Positions 18,641 to 26,956 of a stretch of DNA of 55,842 bases are shown here, piece after piece (the first letter of the stretch is position 1; each line of letters opens with the position of its first letter). The DNA is from Actinomycetota bacterium (GTDB lineage Bacteria > Actinomycetota > Thermoleophilia > Gaiellales > Gaiellaceae), in assembly GCA_005885245.1 (NCBI GenBank), contig VAWR01000003.1, positions 1 to 55,842 on the forward strand. Direction: 5' to 3'. The position numbers and the translations under genes were made by a program. Below the pieces are notes generated by a model. The model did not search any database. It was not told the DNA's origin and was given only the letters and a program-made list of their open reading frames with translations.

Positions 18641-19282
18641 ATGACCACGGAAGTCGCCGAAACGGCGATCGTCTACCCGGGCACTGTGCTCGGGGACGGC
18701 TGCAAGATCCTCGACTACGCCGTTGTCGGCAAGCAGCCGACGCTCGGGCCGCGCTCGACCGCAAAACAGGAGAAGCTGTCTCCACTGAAGCTCGGTGCGG
18801 GCACGATCGTCTCGACCGGAGCGATCATCTTCGCGGGAACGACGATCGGCGCCCGCTCGATCATCGGCGACCAGGCCTGTGTGCGGGAGCGCTGCGAAGT
18901 GGGCGACGACGTCGTCATCGGACGCGGTGCGCTCGTCGAGAACGACACGACGGTCGGCACCCTGGCGAAGATTCAGGCCGACGCCTATATCACCGCCTAC
19001 TCCACCCTGGAGGGGGGCGTCTTCATCGCACCTCGCGTGATCACCACGAACGACAACTTCATGGGCCGCACCGAGAAGCGTCACGACCTCCGCAAGGGGC
19101 CGACGATCAGGCGGGGTGCGCGCATCGGCGCGGGCGCGGTGCTCTGCCCGGGCGTCGAGGTCGGCGAAGAGGCGTTCGTCGGCGCGGGCGCCGTCGTCGT
19201 GGGGGACGTTCCACCCCGTGTCGTCGTCGTGGGGAATCCCGCGCGCATCCTGCGCGAGGTCCCCCCGGAGGAGTTTCGGTAG
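18641..19282 (+). CDS. wbpD: UDP-sugar N-acetyltransferase (WbpD-like, hexapeptide)
   Basis: Left-handed beta-helix acyltransferase of 213 residues. Hexapeptide repeats run through the protein (AIVYPGTVLGDGCKI, IGARSIIGDQACV, IGAGAVLCPGVEVGEEAFVGAGAVV). The segment FIAPRVITTNDNFMGR, followed by an Arg-rich RRGARIGAG, fits the WbpD/PglD-like UDP-3-amino-sugar acetyltransferases. The ATG at 18641 is preceded by AGAAGGG. A longer in-frame start at 18557 would read through the repeat element and is rejected. It likely acetylates the 3-amino group on the sugar made by the two upstream enzymes. Confidence 0.85.
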   Translation: MTTEVAETAIVYPGTVLGDGCKILDYAVVGKQPTLGPRSTAKQEKLSPLKLGAGTIVSTGAIIFAGTTIGARSIIGDQACVRERCEVGDDVVIGRGALVENDTTVGTLAKIQADAYITAYSTLEGGVFIAPRVITTNDNFMGRTEKRHDLRKGPTIRRGARIGAGAVLCPGVEVGEEAFVGAGAVVVGDVPPRVVVVGNPARILREVPPEEFR

Positions 19283-19289
19283 CGGGGCA

Positions 19290-20744
19290 CTAGCCCCGGC
19301 TGATGTCGAGCTGGTACGGGCCGAAGCCGCGGGTCGGCAGCTTCACCTCCGCGTAGTACCAGCCGCTGCTGGTTGCGCGGTACCCGATCCGGTGGCTGTC
19401 GCCCGGTCCGATCGACTGGGCCGCACGCAGGTGTTGCGTCCGCAGGTCGTCGACACGCTTCGTGCCGGGCCGCCAGAGGAGGAGATTCGACGTCGATCCC
19501 TCGGGGCCGTTGAGGGTGAGCTTCAGCCGCTGCCCTTTCCGGAGGTACAGCTTGTACACATCGACCTGATCGTCCCAGAAGTCGATCGTGGCCTTCACGG
19601 AGGTGACGGCGGCGGACAGCTTCGCCGCGGACGTTCCGGCGTCGTCGTTCGGCTCGTAACGGTCCGGTGGCGGGATGACGCCGTCGAGTGCGCCGACCGC
19701 CTTGGCCACGTCGAGCCGCCCCCAGCCACTGAACGTGTCACGCAGCAGCGGGCACTGCTTGCAGCCGTTCGAGGCGCTCACGTCGGTAGCCGAACGCTCG
19801 AGGATGTTCACGACCTGGTCCGCTTGCAACGAGGGTTTGAGGGCGAGGAGCACCGCGGCGGCCGCTGTGACCTGCGGCGCCGCGAACGACGTCCCGGCAG
19901 CATGACGGAACTCGTCCGGTCCGCAGTCCGAATAACCCTGGTTCTGGCAGAGCGGCCGGAACGAGGTGAGAGCCCGTGGCAGCGTCGAGTAGATCTCCTG
20001 CCCGGGTGCCGCGATGTCGTTGTAGATCCGGTCCCGGTCGGAGAACTGCGGCACGTTGCCGGTCGGAGTCAGCGCGCTCACACCGAGCACGTGCGGCAAG
20101 GCGGCCGGATAGCTCGCGAACGGCCACGGCGACTGCGGCGCCTCGTCGGCGTTTCCGACCGCTGCGACGAGTACCACGCCGTGCCGCACTGCGTATGCGA
20201 TCGCCTTCGCCTCGATGCGCGAGTATGTGTCGCGACGCCGGTTGAACGGGTCGCGCAGGCCGCCGATCGAGAGGTTGATCACGCGCGCGCCCACGTCCAC
20301 GGCCCAACGAATCGCCTCTGCCTCGTCGCGTACGTCGATCGTCTGATCGCTGTGCGCGATCTTCGCGATCACGAGCTGCGCCGGGAACGCCATGCCAGCG
20401 ATGCCCTCGTTGTTGTTGAGGGCCGCGGCGATCATCCCGGCGACGAAGGTGCCGTGACCCTGCTCGTCCGTGAGCGCGTTTCCTCCGACCCAGCTGCGCG
20501 CCTGCCAGATGCGGGAGCGGGGAAACTCGGGATGGCCGCCGTCGAGGCCCGAGTCGAGGATGGCCACCCGCACGGGGTTCAGCACCGGGAGCTCGGCTGG
20601 AAAGGCGTCGAACGCGTGATCTTGCGCCAGGTAGTACTGGCGAGGCGCGAGCGGATCCGTCGGCGCGAAGCTCGTCCTCAGCGTCAGGGCAAGGGCTGAG
20701 GGCGCCAGCAGCAGCGCGACGGCCGCGACGATGGCTGTCCTCAC
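19290..20744 (-). CDS. Secreted subtilisin-like serine protease (S8)
   Basis: Exported subtilase of 484 residues with a signal peptide (VAAVALLLAPSALA). The catalytic triad is Asp64 (ILDSGLDGGHP), His97 (GHGTFVAG) and Ser286 (GTSFAAPQV), with oxyanion Asn198 in VGNAD. Domain order is a short N-terminal region, the S8 catalytic domain (about 55-345), and a C-terminal beta domain (about 365-480; DRYEPNDDAG, SGWYYAEVKL) like the pre-peptidase C-terminal domain. There is no obvious long inhibitory propeptide. Two Cys pairs (CQNQGYSDC, CKQC) could form disulfides. The ATG overlaps the stop of the upstream SpoIID gene (ATGA). Confidence 0.93.
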   Translation of the reverse strand: MRTAIVAAVALLLAPSALALTLRTSFAPTDPLAPRQYYLAQDHAFDAFPAELPVLNPVRVAILDSGLDGGHPEFPRSRIWQARSWVGGNALTDEQGHGTFVAGMIAAALNNNEGIAGMAFPAQLVIAKIAHSDQTIDVRDEAEAIRWAVDVGARVINLSIGGLRDPFNRRRDTYSRIEAKAIAYAVRHGVVLVAAVGNADEAPQSPWPFASYPAALPHVLGVSALTPTGNVPQFSDRDRIYNDIAAPGQEIYSTLPRALTSFRPLCQNQGYSDCGPDEFRHAAGTSFAAPQVTAAAAVLLALKPSLQADQVVNILERSATDVSASNGCKQCPLLRDTFSGWGRLDVAKAVGALDGVIPPPDRYEPNDDAGTSAAKLSAAVTSVKATIDFWDDQVDVYKLYLRKGQRLKLTLNGPEGSTSNLLLWRPGTKRVDDLRTQHLRAAQSIGPGDSHRIGYRATSSGWYYAEVKLPTRGFGPYQLDISRG

Positions 20745-22354
20745 GAGGTCGTGACCTGAAGCACCGGCGAGAAGCCGACCACTAACCCGTGTCCGGACGA
20801 GATTCGTGCGCGGTACACGCCGGTGGTGAGCGGCAACTTCGCCAGGAAGTCACCGTCGGCCCCGACGGTCGCCTGCGCGACGGTCAGCCAGGCCGTTCCC
20901 TGCTGTCTCTGGAGCAGGACGCTCGCGCCCGCAAGCGCTGTCGGCCGCACATAACCGCTTAGCCGATCAGGCATGCGCGTGGGGTAAAAGCGCGCGAGTG
21001 GCGCGACGGGAACGCGCACCGATGCAGCGACCACCTTTCCGCTCGTCAGCCGATAGCGCGTCGTCACCGTCGGCTTCACGACGAAGCTGAGGGCTCCCGC
21101 GTCGCCGGTCTTCACCGTTCCTACGACCGCCCAGGCGCTGCCCTGGAACTGTTGCAGCACAGCCTGGCCGAGACCGCGTGCGATCCCGTTCAACCGAACG
21201 CGCGAGCCATACACCACGGGCACGCGTGGAGCACTCAGAGAGAGGACGCCGACGCTGAACCAGGTCGAGCGCAGGCCCAAGCGCTTGCGCAGAGTCGCTC
21301 CGTCGACGGCGATCGTGCTCTTCGTGCCCACGACGTTCAGGGTTTTGGTGCGTCCGGACTGGTTCAGCTCGGGCTGGAGGTCGACGACCTGTTGGCCTTT
21401 GATCTTCAGCAGCTTCGCGAGCTTCGAGCCGGTAAAGGCGAACGGCCCCCAGTCGTGGTACGGCGAGATCGAGTCGTAGGGGTCGGGCACCGAGATGAGA
21501 TAGGGAACCGGCTCTCCCCAGACGTCTTCCGACGACGCGGTGCGCCCGCCGGACGTCGAGAAGAAGAAGGTCTTTGCAACCTCCCCCTGATAGAGCACCA
21601 CCTTGCCCGCCGTCGCGTCGACCGCTGCGTTGGTCGACGGCTTCTCGTGTTCGATCCCGAGGTAGACCTGGCTGCGCGTGTCGGGGTAGAGGTCGAACGC
21701 GCCGGTTCTGCGTGTTGCGAGTGCATAGGAACGCGCCGCAACCGCCTGGGCCTTCAGTGCTTCGGGCAGCCAGGTGTACGGCATCTCGGAGGGGACGACG
21801 CCGTACAGGTACTGCTCGAGGCCGACCATGTTGATTGCGCGCAGCTTCCCCCCGGTCACGTCCACCTGGATCGAGCCGCGATAGCGATGCTTGAGCGCGA
21901 GCGCGGCGGCACCCGGTTGGAAGAGCAGCGGCCCGGGGAGGACGACCTGCTTGCTCTCTCCGTCCACCTTGAGCTTCAGGTCGGGAGTCAGGGTGTATGC
22001 GCCCGCGAGGACGTCGTGCGTCACTCCGGTACCGTCGCGAACGCGGAAGTCTTCCGTCGAGCCGATCTTCAGCGTCCCGACGCCGCTCGTGAGCAGGACT
22101 CGCACGCGCGAGACCGGAGCGGCCCCGAGCTCCGTTCCCGGGAAGTAGTGAAGGATGATCTTCGAGTAGCCGACACCCTTCTGCGCATAGCCGTAGGCGC
22201 CGTACTGACTGAACCCGACGCCGTGTCCCCAGCCGTGACCGGTGACCACGAACGTCGCGCCGCCGACGGGGGCCGGCTGCTGTGCCGTGCGAGCGTGTGC
22301 CGCCGAACCGGCGACGAACAACAGAACGGGAACGAGTACGAGGGTTCGACGCAT
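20741..22354 (-). CDS. Secreted SpoIID/LytB-domain protein
   Basis: A 537-residue exported protein with a signal peptide (LVLVPVLLFVAGSAAHA). The SpoIID family phrase appears as GHGWGHGVGFSQYGAYG close to the N-terminus, and GLEQYLYGVVPSEMPYTWLPEALKAQAVAARSYA later, with FFFSTSGGRTASSEDVWG after it. SpoIID proteins are lytic transglycosylases acting on peptidoglycan; LytB relatives modify autolysis. The C-terminal third (from about residue 370) is beta-rich, repetitive Ig-like sequence (VYGSRVRLNGIARGLGQ, RYRLTSGKVVAASVRV) that could bind wall polymers. It is translationally coupled to the subtilase. Confidence 0.9.
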   Translation of the reverse strand: MRRTLVLVPVLLFVAGSAAHARTAQQPAPVGGATFVVTGHGWGHGVGFSQYGAYGYAQKGVGYSKIILHYFPGTELGAAPVSRVRVLLTSGVGTLKIGSTEDFRVRDGTGVTHDVLAGAYTLTPDLKLKVDGESKQVVLPGPLLFQPGAAALALKHRYRGSIQVDVTGGKLRAINMVGLEQYLYGVVPSEMPYTWLPEALKAQAVAARSYALATRRTGAFDLYPDTRSQVYLGIEHEKPSTNAAVDATAGKVVLYQGEVAKTFFFSTSGGRTASSEDVWGEPVPYLISVPDPYDSISPYHDWGPFAFTGSKLAKLLKIKGQQVVDLQPELNQSGRTKTLNVVGTKSTIAVDGATLRKRLGLRSTWFSVGVLSLSAPRVPVVYGSRVRLNGIARGLGQAVLQQFQGSAWAVVGTVKTGDAGALSFVVKPTVTTRYRLTSGKVVAASVRVPVAPLARFYPTRMPDRLSGYVRPTALAGASVLLQRQQGTAWLTVAQATVGADGDFLAKLPLTTGVYRARISSGHGLVVGFSPVLQVTTS

Positions 22355-22476
22355 TCAGCTGACCCCTGCGAGGACGCGAACGAGGCTAGCAAAGGGCCTG
22401 CTGAACAGCGCCTTTCTTTACGGAACCCTCATCTGGCCGTTTGCATGACAACCTCTCGGGCAAACTCGTCTGAGCG

Positions 22477-23904
22477 TTGGCCGTGCCCGTAGAGATCGAC
22501 ATCTTTCCGTCCCGCTACCGAGGGCCGCAACGGATCGGCCGCGGCGGCATGGGCGACATCTATCGGGCCACGGACTCGATGCTCGGTCGTGCCGTCGCGA
22601 TCAAGGTGCTGGCGGACCGCTACGCGCAAGACGAGGCAGTCCGCAAGCGGTTCACGCGCGAGGCGCTCGCTGCGGCCCGTCTGTCCGGCCAGTCCAACAT
22701 CGTCACGATCTTCGACGTCGGCGAGCACAACGAGCGGCCTTACATCGTCATGGAGTACCTGAGCGGCGGCTCGCTCGACGACGTGCTACGCGACGGCGGC
22801 CCGCAGCCACCGGGGCAGGTCTTCACCTGGCTGGATCAGGCCGGCCGCGCGCTCGACGCCGCGCACGCCGAAGGGGTCGTCCACCGTGACGTCAAGCCGG
22901 CGAACTTGTTGCTCGATCGCGACCGCAACGTGCACGTGGCGGACTTCGGGGTTGCGAGCGCAGCCGGGATGGACTCGCTGACGATGACAGGTACGGTGCT
23001 CGGCACAGCCGGCTACCTCTCGCCCGAGCAGGCGCAGGGTGAGCGCGCAACGGCGGCAAGCGACCGTTACGGGCTCGGCGTCGTCGCCTACGAGCTGATG
23101 ACAGGCTCGCGCCCGTTCGAGGCCGACAGCCCGACTGCGGAGGCGGCGGCTCATGTGAATGCTCCGGTCCCGTCAGTCTCCCGGGCGACCGGACTGCCGT
23201 GGGAGCTCGACGCCGTTTTCGACCGCATGCTCGCGAAGGACCCCGCCCAACGTTACGGGACGAGCGCGGACTTCGTCGCCGCGCTGCAGGCCGCCTTCGC
23301 GGACGCGGCGGGCTCGACGAGAGAGCTGCCGGTTGTTGCTGTTCCAGCCACGGCGGCGACTCGGCCGCTGCGCGGCCCGGAGGAGAGCGTGCGCGTTCCG
23401 TACCGGCGGCGACCTGGAACATCGCGTGCGGTCTGGCCGCTGCTCGCCGCGCTCCTGCTCCTCGGGGCGATCGGAGGTGCGCTGCTGGCCTACTCGCTGA
23501 CACGAGGCGACACGAAGCTCGCCCGGACGACGATTGTGACGCACACGGAGCGAGTGACGACTCAGGGTCAGGTCACGACGGTCGAGAGGCCCGTGACGGT
23601 CACGACCTCGCCGAGTGTGCCCGGCGGCTCGAGCGCGAGCGGTCCTGCGCTGAACAACGCCGGCTACGCGAAGATGCAGGCCGGCGACTACGCCGGGGCG
23701 TTGCCGCTGCTCGAGCTTGCAGTGCAGAAGCTGCAGGGCACCAACTCACTCGACGAGGCGTACGCCGACTACAACCTCGCCTCCACGCGCTTCCAGCTCG
23801 GGAACTGCGACGGGGTTCTCGACCTGCTCGACCGCTCCGAGTCGATCCAGGGTCAGCGCGGAGCGATCAACAGCCTTCGGCAGCACGCCGAGAAGAAGTG
23901 CTAG
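22477..23904 (+). CDS. Membrane Ser/Thr protein kinase (PknB-like)
   Basis: Hanks-type kinase of 475 residues. The kinase domain (about 14-275) has the P-loop IGRGGMGDIYR, Lys43 in VAIKVL, HRDVKPAN (136-143; catalytic Asp138) and DFG (156-158). One transmembrane helix follows at about 310-335 (WPLLAALLLLGAIGGALLAY). The extracytoplasmic part lacks PASTA repeats and ends in a short TPR-like helical region (ALNNAGYAKMQAGDYAGALPLLELA) with a few Cys. The start may be TTG 22477 or GTG 22483; neither has a clear ribosome site. It is divergent from the SpoIID gene over 122 bp, suggesting a link to cell-wall control. Confidence 0.92.
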   Translation: MAVPVEIDIFPSRYRGPQRIGRGGMGDIYRATDSMLGRAVAIKVLADRYAQDEAVRKRFTREALAAARLSGQSNIVTIFDVGEHNERPYIVMEYLSGGSLDDVLRDGGPQPPGQVFTWLDQAGRALDAAHAEGVVHRDVKPANLLLDRDRNVHVADFGVASAAGMDSLTMTGTVLGTAGYLSPEQAQGERATAASDRYGLGVVAYELMTGSRPFEADSPTAEAAAHVNAPVPSVSRATGLPWELDAVFDRMLAKDPAQRYGTSADFVAALQAAFADAAGSTRELPVVAVPATAATRPLRGPEESVRVPYRRRPGTSRAVWPLLAALLLLGAIGGALLAYSLTRGDTKLARTTIVTHTERVTTQGQVTTVERPVTVTTSPSVPGGSSASGPALNNAGYAKMQAGDYAGALPLLELAVQKLQGTNSLDEAYADYNLASTRFQLGNCDGVLDLLDRSESIQGQRGAINSLRQHAEKKC

Positions 23905-24887
23905 GTCGCGAGCCGCGCCGCGTACTGCTTGGCGTAGTACTCGCGGAAGTTGGTCGAGCGCTTGATCGGCTCCCACCACTCGCGGTTGTCGCGGTACCAG
24001 TCGATCGTCGAGCGGATTCCCTCGTCCCATTCACGCCGGGGGCTCCAGCCGAGCGAGCGGATCTTCGTCGTCTCCAGCGAGTAGCGGCGGTCGTGCCCGG
24101 CGCGGTCCTCCACGTGCCGGATCAGCGCAGGATCGACCCCGAGGTGATCGACGATCAGCCGGGCGAGCTCGGCGTTCTCGTGCTCCTCGTTTGCGCCGAC
24201 GTTGTAAACCTCGCCTGCTTCGCCTCTGCGGAGGACGAGCTCGATGGCGGCGCAGTGGTCGTCGACGTGCAGCCAGTCGCGGATCTGTCGCCCGTCGCCG
24301 TAGAGGGGCAGGAGGTCGCCGTCGAGCGCGTTCGTCGTAAAGAGCGGCAACACCTTCTCGGGATACTGGTTCGGGCCATAGGTGTTCGAGCCTCGCGTGA
24401 TCGAGGCGTTCGCGCCGAAGGTCCGCACGGCGGCGAGCACCTGCAGGTCGCCGCCCGCCTTCGAGGCGCTGTAGGGGCTCGACGGCCGCAGCGGATCGTC
24501 CTCACGTGACGACCAGCCCGGCTCGACATCGCCGTATACCTCGTCGGTGGAGACGTGGACGAGGCGGGCGCTCGTCTCCTCCGCAAGTCGGAGCAGGACC
24601 AGCGCGCCGAGCACGTCCGTGCGAACGAACTCCTCGGGTCCGAGGATGGAGCGGTCGACGTGCGTCTCGGCTGCGAAGTTGACGATCGCGTCCACCGGGC
24701 CGATCTGGTCGACGTCCTCCCGCACGGCGACGTCGCCGCGGCGGCAGTCCGCACCCTTCGGCAGGTTCCCGGGATTCCCGGCATAGGTGAACTTGTCGAG
24801 GACGACGACGTCCTCGCCTGCAGCCAGCATCCGTTTGACGAAGTGCGAGCCGATGAAGCCCGCGCCGCCGGTGACTAGAAGGCGCAC
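23901..24887 (-). CDS. rfbB: dTDP-glucose 4,6-dehydratase
   Basis: Extended SDR enzyme that makes dTDP-4-keto-6-deoxyglucose for dTDP-rhamnose and related surface sugars. The 328-residue protein starts at GTG 24887, giving MRLLVTGGAGFIGSHF with the NAD motif TGGAGFIG. It contains STDEVYGD, the catalytic YxxxK in PYSASK, and the RfbB-specific RGSNTYGPNQYPEK and RRYSLE-type C-terminal phrases. Its stop overlaps the end of the convergent kinase gene by 4 bp. The promoter must lie in the same 95 bp that carries the glnA leader. No rmlA, rmlC or rmlD genes are adjacent. Confidence 0.93.
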   Translation of the reverse strand: MRLLVTGGAGFIGSHFVKRMLAAGEDVVVLDKFTYAGNPGNLPKGADCRRGDVAVREDVDQIGPVDAIVNFAAETHVDRSILGPEEFVRTDVLGALVLLRLAEETSARLVHVSTDEVYGDVEPGWSSREDDPLRPSSPYSASKAGGDLQVLAAVRTFGANASITRGSNTYGPNQYPEKVLPLFTTNALDGDLLPLYGDGRQIRDWLHVDDHCAAIELVLRRGEAGEVYNVGANEEHENAELARLIVDHLGVDPALIRHVEDRAGHDRRYSLETTKIRSLGWSPRREWDEGIRSTIDWYRDNREWWEPIKRSTNFREYYAKQYAARLAT

Positions 24888-24916
24888 CGGATCACCGTAT
24901 AGACTCCTCCCGTCGT

Positions 24917-24962
24917 CGAGGCAACGGAGCCTCGGGCGCGTTGCCCGCGCCTGAGGCTTTTT
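24917..24962 (+). promoter_or_regulatory. Attenuator-like leader of glnA (candidate ANTAR target)
   Basis: Two mutually exclusive RNA structures are written in the DNA. Hairpin 1 is CGAGGC (24917-24922), loop AACGGA, GCCTCG (24929-24934). Hairpin 2 is an intrinsic terminator: 24929-24940 pairs with 24946-24957 (12 pairs, one G-T) around TTGCC, followed by five T (24958-24962). The 3' arm of hairpin 1 is the 5' arm of the terminator. The glnA ribosome site (AGGGAGG) starts at 24971. A possible -10 box TATAGA is at 24898. The six-base loop with A at position 1 and G at position 4 matches the reported consensus for RNAs bound by ANTAR regulators. The usual second hairpin upstream was not found. 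Confidence 0.65.
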
Positions 24963-24982
24963 GTGTTCCAAGGGAGGATTTC

Positions 24983-26347
24983 ATGGCGCAGGTCGAGACT
25001 CAGAACAGGGCCACGTCGAGCGAGGACTCGCGCAAACGCGTGCGAGGGCGGATCGAGAAGGAGGGAGTCGAGTTCGTCCTTCTCTGGTTCAGCGACATCG
25101 AGGGTCACCTCAAGAGCTTCGCGGTTACTCCAAGCGAGATCGAGGCGGCACTCGACGACGGCATGGGCTTCGACGGCTCGTCGATCACGGGCTTCAATGC
25201 GATCGAGGAGTCGGACATGGTCGCGATTCCGGATCCGGAGACCTTCCAGCTGATGCCGTGGCGGCAGGGCGAGACGAAGGTCGCGCGCATGATCTGCGAC
25301 ATCGTCACGCCCGACGGCAACCCGTACGAGGGCGACCCGCGCTACGTCCTGCGCCGGGCGCTCGAGCGCATGGCCGCTCTCGGCTTCGACACGTTCAACG
25401 TGGGCCCCGAGCTCGAATACTTCCTCTTCCGCGACGACAAGGGCACGGAGACGCTCGACGAAGGCGGCTACTTCGCGATGACGACGATGGATGCCGCGAG
25501 CGAGCTCCGGCAGGAGACCGTGCGGGCGCTCGAGTCGATGGGCATCCCGATCGAGTACGTCCACCACGAGGTCGGCCCGTCGCAGCACGAGATCGACATG
25601 CGCTTCTCCGACGCTCTATCGATGGCGGACCACACGGTCACGTACCGGCTGATCGTCAAGGAGATCGCGAAGAAGGCCGGTTACCACGCGACCTTCATGC
25701 CCAAGCCGATCTTCGGCGAGAACGGCTCGGGAATGCACACGCACCAGTCGCTCTTCAAGGAGGGTCGAAACGCGTTCTTCGAGGCCGAGGACGACTGGCA
25801 CCTGTCCGCTGCCGGCAAGGCGTTCATCGCCGGCCAGCTCCGGCATGCGCGCGAGATCAGTGCAGTCTTCGCCCAGTGGGTCAACTCCTACAAGCGGTTG
25901 GTTCCGGGCTACGAGGCGCCGGTCTATGTCGCCTGGTCCCGCCGAAACCGGTCGGCGCTGATCCGGATCCCGCTCTACAAGCCGGGAGCGGAGCAGGCGA
26001 CGCGCGCCGAGATTCGGTGCCCCGATCCAGCCTGCAATCCGTACCTGACCTTTGCGGCGCTCCTGCATGCGGGCCTCGAGGGGATCGAGCACGGCTACGA
26101 CCTGCCCGACCCGATGGAGACGAACCTGTACCACCTCACCCCGGAGCAGCGTCGGGAGCGAGGAATCGTCTCTCTGCCCGAGACCCTCGGCGAGGCGATC
26201 GACGAGCTGGCAGGCTCCGAACTCGCCCGGAAGGCGCTGGGCCCCCACATCTTCGACCGCTACGTCGAGCTGAAGCGGGGCGAATGGGACGACTACCGCG
26301 TGCAGCTCTCCCAGTGGGAGCTCGACAAGTACTTGTCCGTTCTCTGA
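24983..26347 (+). CDS. glnA: Type I glutamine synthetase
   Basis: ATP-dependent synthesis of glutamine from glutamate and ammonium. The 454-residue protein has GFDGSSI, the metal and ammonia-site phrases GPELEYFLF and HHEVGPSQHEID, the ATP site in ATFMPKPIFGENGSGMHTHQSL, and the Glu-flap and Arg region RRNRSALIRIP. The adenylylation-region Tyr is present in NLYHLTPEQ. The length is close to GSI-alpha enzymes. The ATG at 24983 has a strong AGGGAGG site; an earlier in-frame start at 24941 would lie inside the terminator hairpin and is rejected. Expression is likely controlled by the attenuator just upstream. It is divergent from rfbB. Confidence 0.96.
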   Translation: MAQVETQNRATSSEDSRKRVRGRIEKEGVEFVLLWFSDIEGHLKSFAVTPSEIEAALDDGMGFDGSSITGFNAIEESDMVAIPDPETFQLMPWRQGETKVARMICDIVTPDGNPYEGDPRYVLRRALERMAALGFDTFNVGPELEYFLFRDDKGTETLDEGGYFAMTTMDAASELRQETVRALESMGIPIEYVHHEVGPSQHEIDMRFSDALSMADHTVTYRLIVKEIAKKAGYHATFMPKPIFGENGSGMHTHQSLFKEGRNAFFEAEDDWHLSAAGKAFIAGQLRHAREISAVFAQWVNSYKRLVPGYEAPVYVAWSRRNRSALIRIPLYKPGAEQATRAEIRCPDPACNPYLTFAALLHAGLEGIEHGYDLPDPMETNLYHLTPEQRRERGIVSLPETLGEAIDELAGSELARKALGPHIFDRYVELKRGEWDDYRVQLSQWELDKYLSVL

Positions 26348-26588
26348 GAAAGAGGGAGAATGAGGGCCGGTCTCGTGGAGCTCTGCGGCCCACGAGATCC
26401 AACTGACGGCCGACTGCGAGCTGCTGCTTGTTAGCGCAGCTCGTGGTCGTTAAGGCGTGGGGGAAACCATGTTTCCCCCACGAGCCCCCTTCTTCTTGGC
26501 TCGGCGAGGCTGGGGTTTGCCAGCGCTCCGGCATGACGCGGTCACGCCTCCGCGCGCGGGGTGTTACCGACCCTAGAGGAGTAGATCC
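26348..26588. other. Gene-free stretch with three hairpins
   Basis: No gene is seen in these 241 bases. Hairpins are TCTCGTGG/CCACGAGA (26371-26397, a likely glnA terminator without T-tract), CGAGCTG/CAGCTCG at about 26417-26442, and the family 1 stem described separately at 26456-26482. Confidence 0.6.
26456..26482. repeat. Intergenic hairpin repeat, family 1 partial copy C
   Basis: Perfect 12-bp stem CGTGGGGGAAAC-CAT-GTTTCCCCCACG. The core GGGAAACCATGTTTCCC is the same as in copy A (18576-18600), while the outer pairs differ with matching changes on both arms, so the structure is conserved. Confidence 0.65.
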
Positions 26589-26843
26589 CTACAGAAAACG
26601 GCGGATCGATTCGCGGGCTACTCGGAGGCCGACGACCCGGCTTCTCGAGTCCACCTCGGCGATCGTGTCGGCCGGGACGAGTCTCCGGTGACGTGCGAAG
26701 AAGCCGCTTTTGACGGCTAGCGCGTCGGGGACGTCCGGGAGGGTCCCGTACATCGGACACTCGACCTTCCCGACCACTCGCCCTCGGTTGTCGGCGACGA
26801 GGAATCCTGCAGTGTCGACGAGGTTCAGAGGGAGAGCGGACAT
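26589..26843 (-). CDS. Small PRC-barrel-like protein
   Basis: An 84-residue soluble protein. The sequence (GFLVADNRGRVVGKVE, FARHRRLVPADTIAEVD, RVVGLRVARESIRRFL) has the strand-turn-strand pattern of a PRC-barrel domain, in which a DxxGxxVGxV-type segment is followed by a VPxxxIxxVD segment. Such domains occur in RimM, photosynthetic reaction centre H subunits and many small actinobacterial proteins of unknown role. The ATG at 26843 begins MSALPLNLVD and is divergent from the next gene over 113 bp. The family assignment is by pattern only. Confidence 0.6.
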   Translation of the reverse strand: MSALPLNLVDTAGFLVADNRGRVVGKVECPMYGTLPDVPDALAVKSGFFARHRRLVPADTIAEVDSRSRVVGLRVARESIRRFL

Positions 26844-26956
26844 AGTTCGAACCTAGTTCCCGTCTGAAAGGAAAATCCCTTCGCGCCGTAAGGGTTGTGT
26901 TAGGGCTCCGGATACGCTCGGTCTAGTCTCCGCAGGACCGCGATCAAGGAGGAGAG

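Noticed and set aside
24863-24890. Inverted repeat CCGGTG...CACCGG as a possible first ANTAR hairpin
   Set aside because: Its loop is 11 bases, it covers the rfbB start codon, and it lies upstream of the likely glnA transcription start.
24941-24982. Earlier in-frame start for glnA (MPAPEAFCVPRED)
   Set aside because: It would begin inside the terminator hairpin. The ATG at 24983 has a strong ribosome site and the normal N-terminus.
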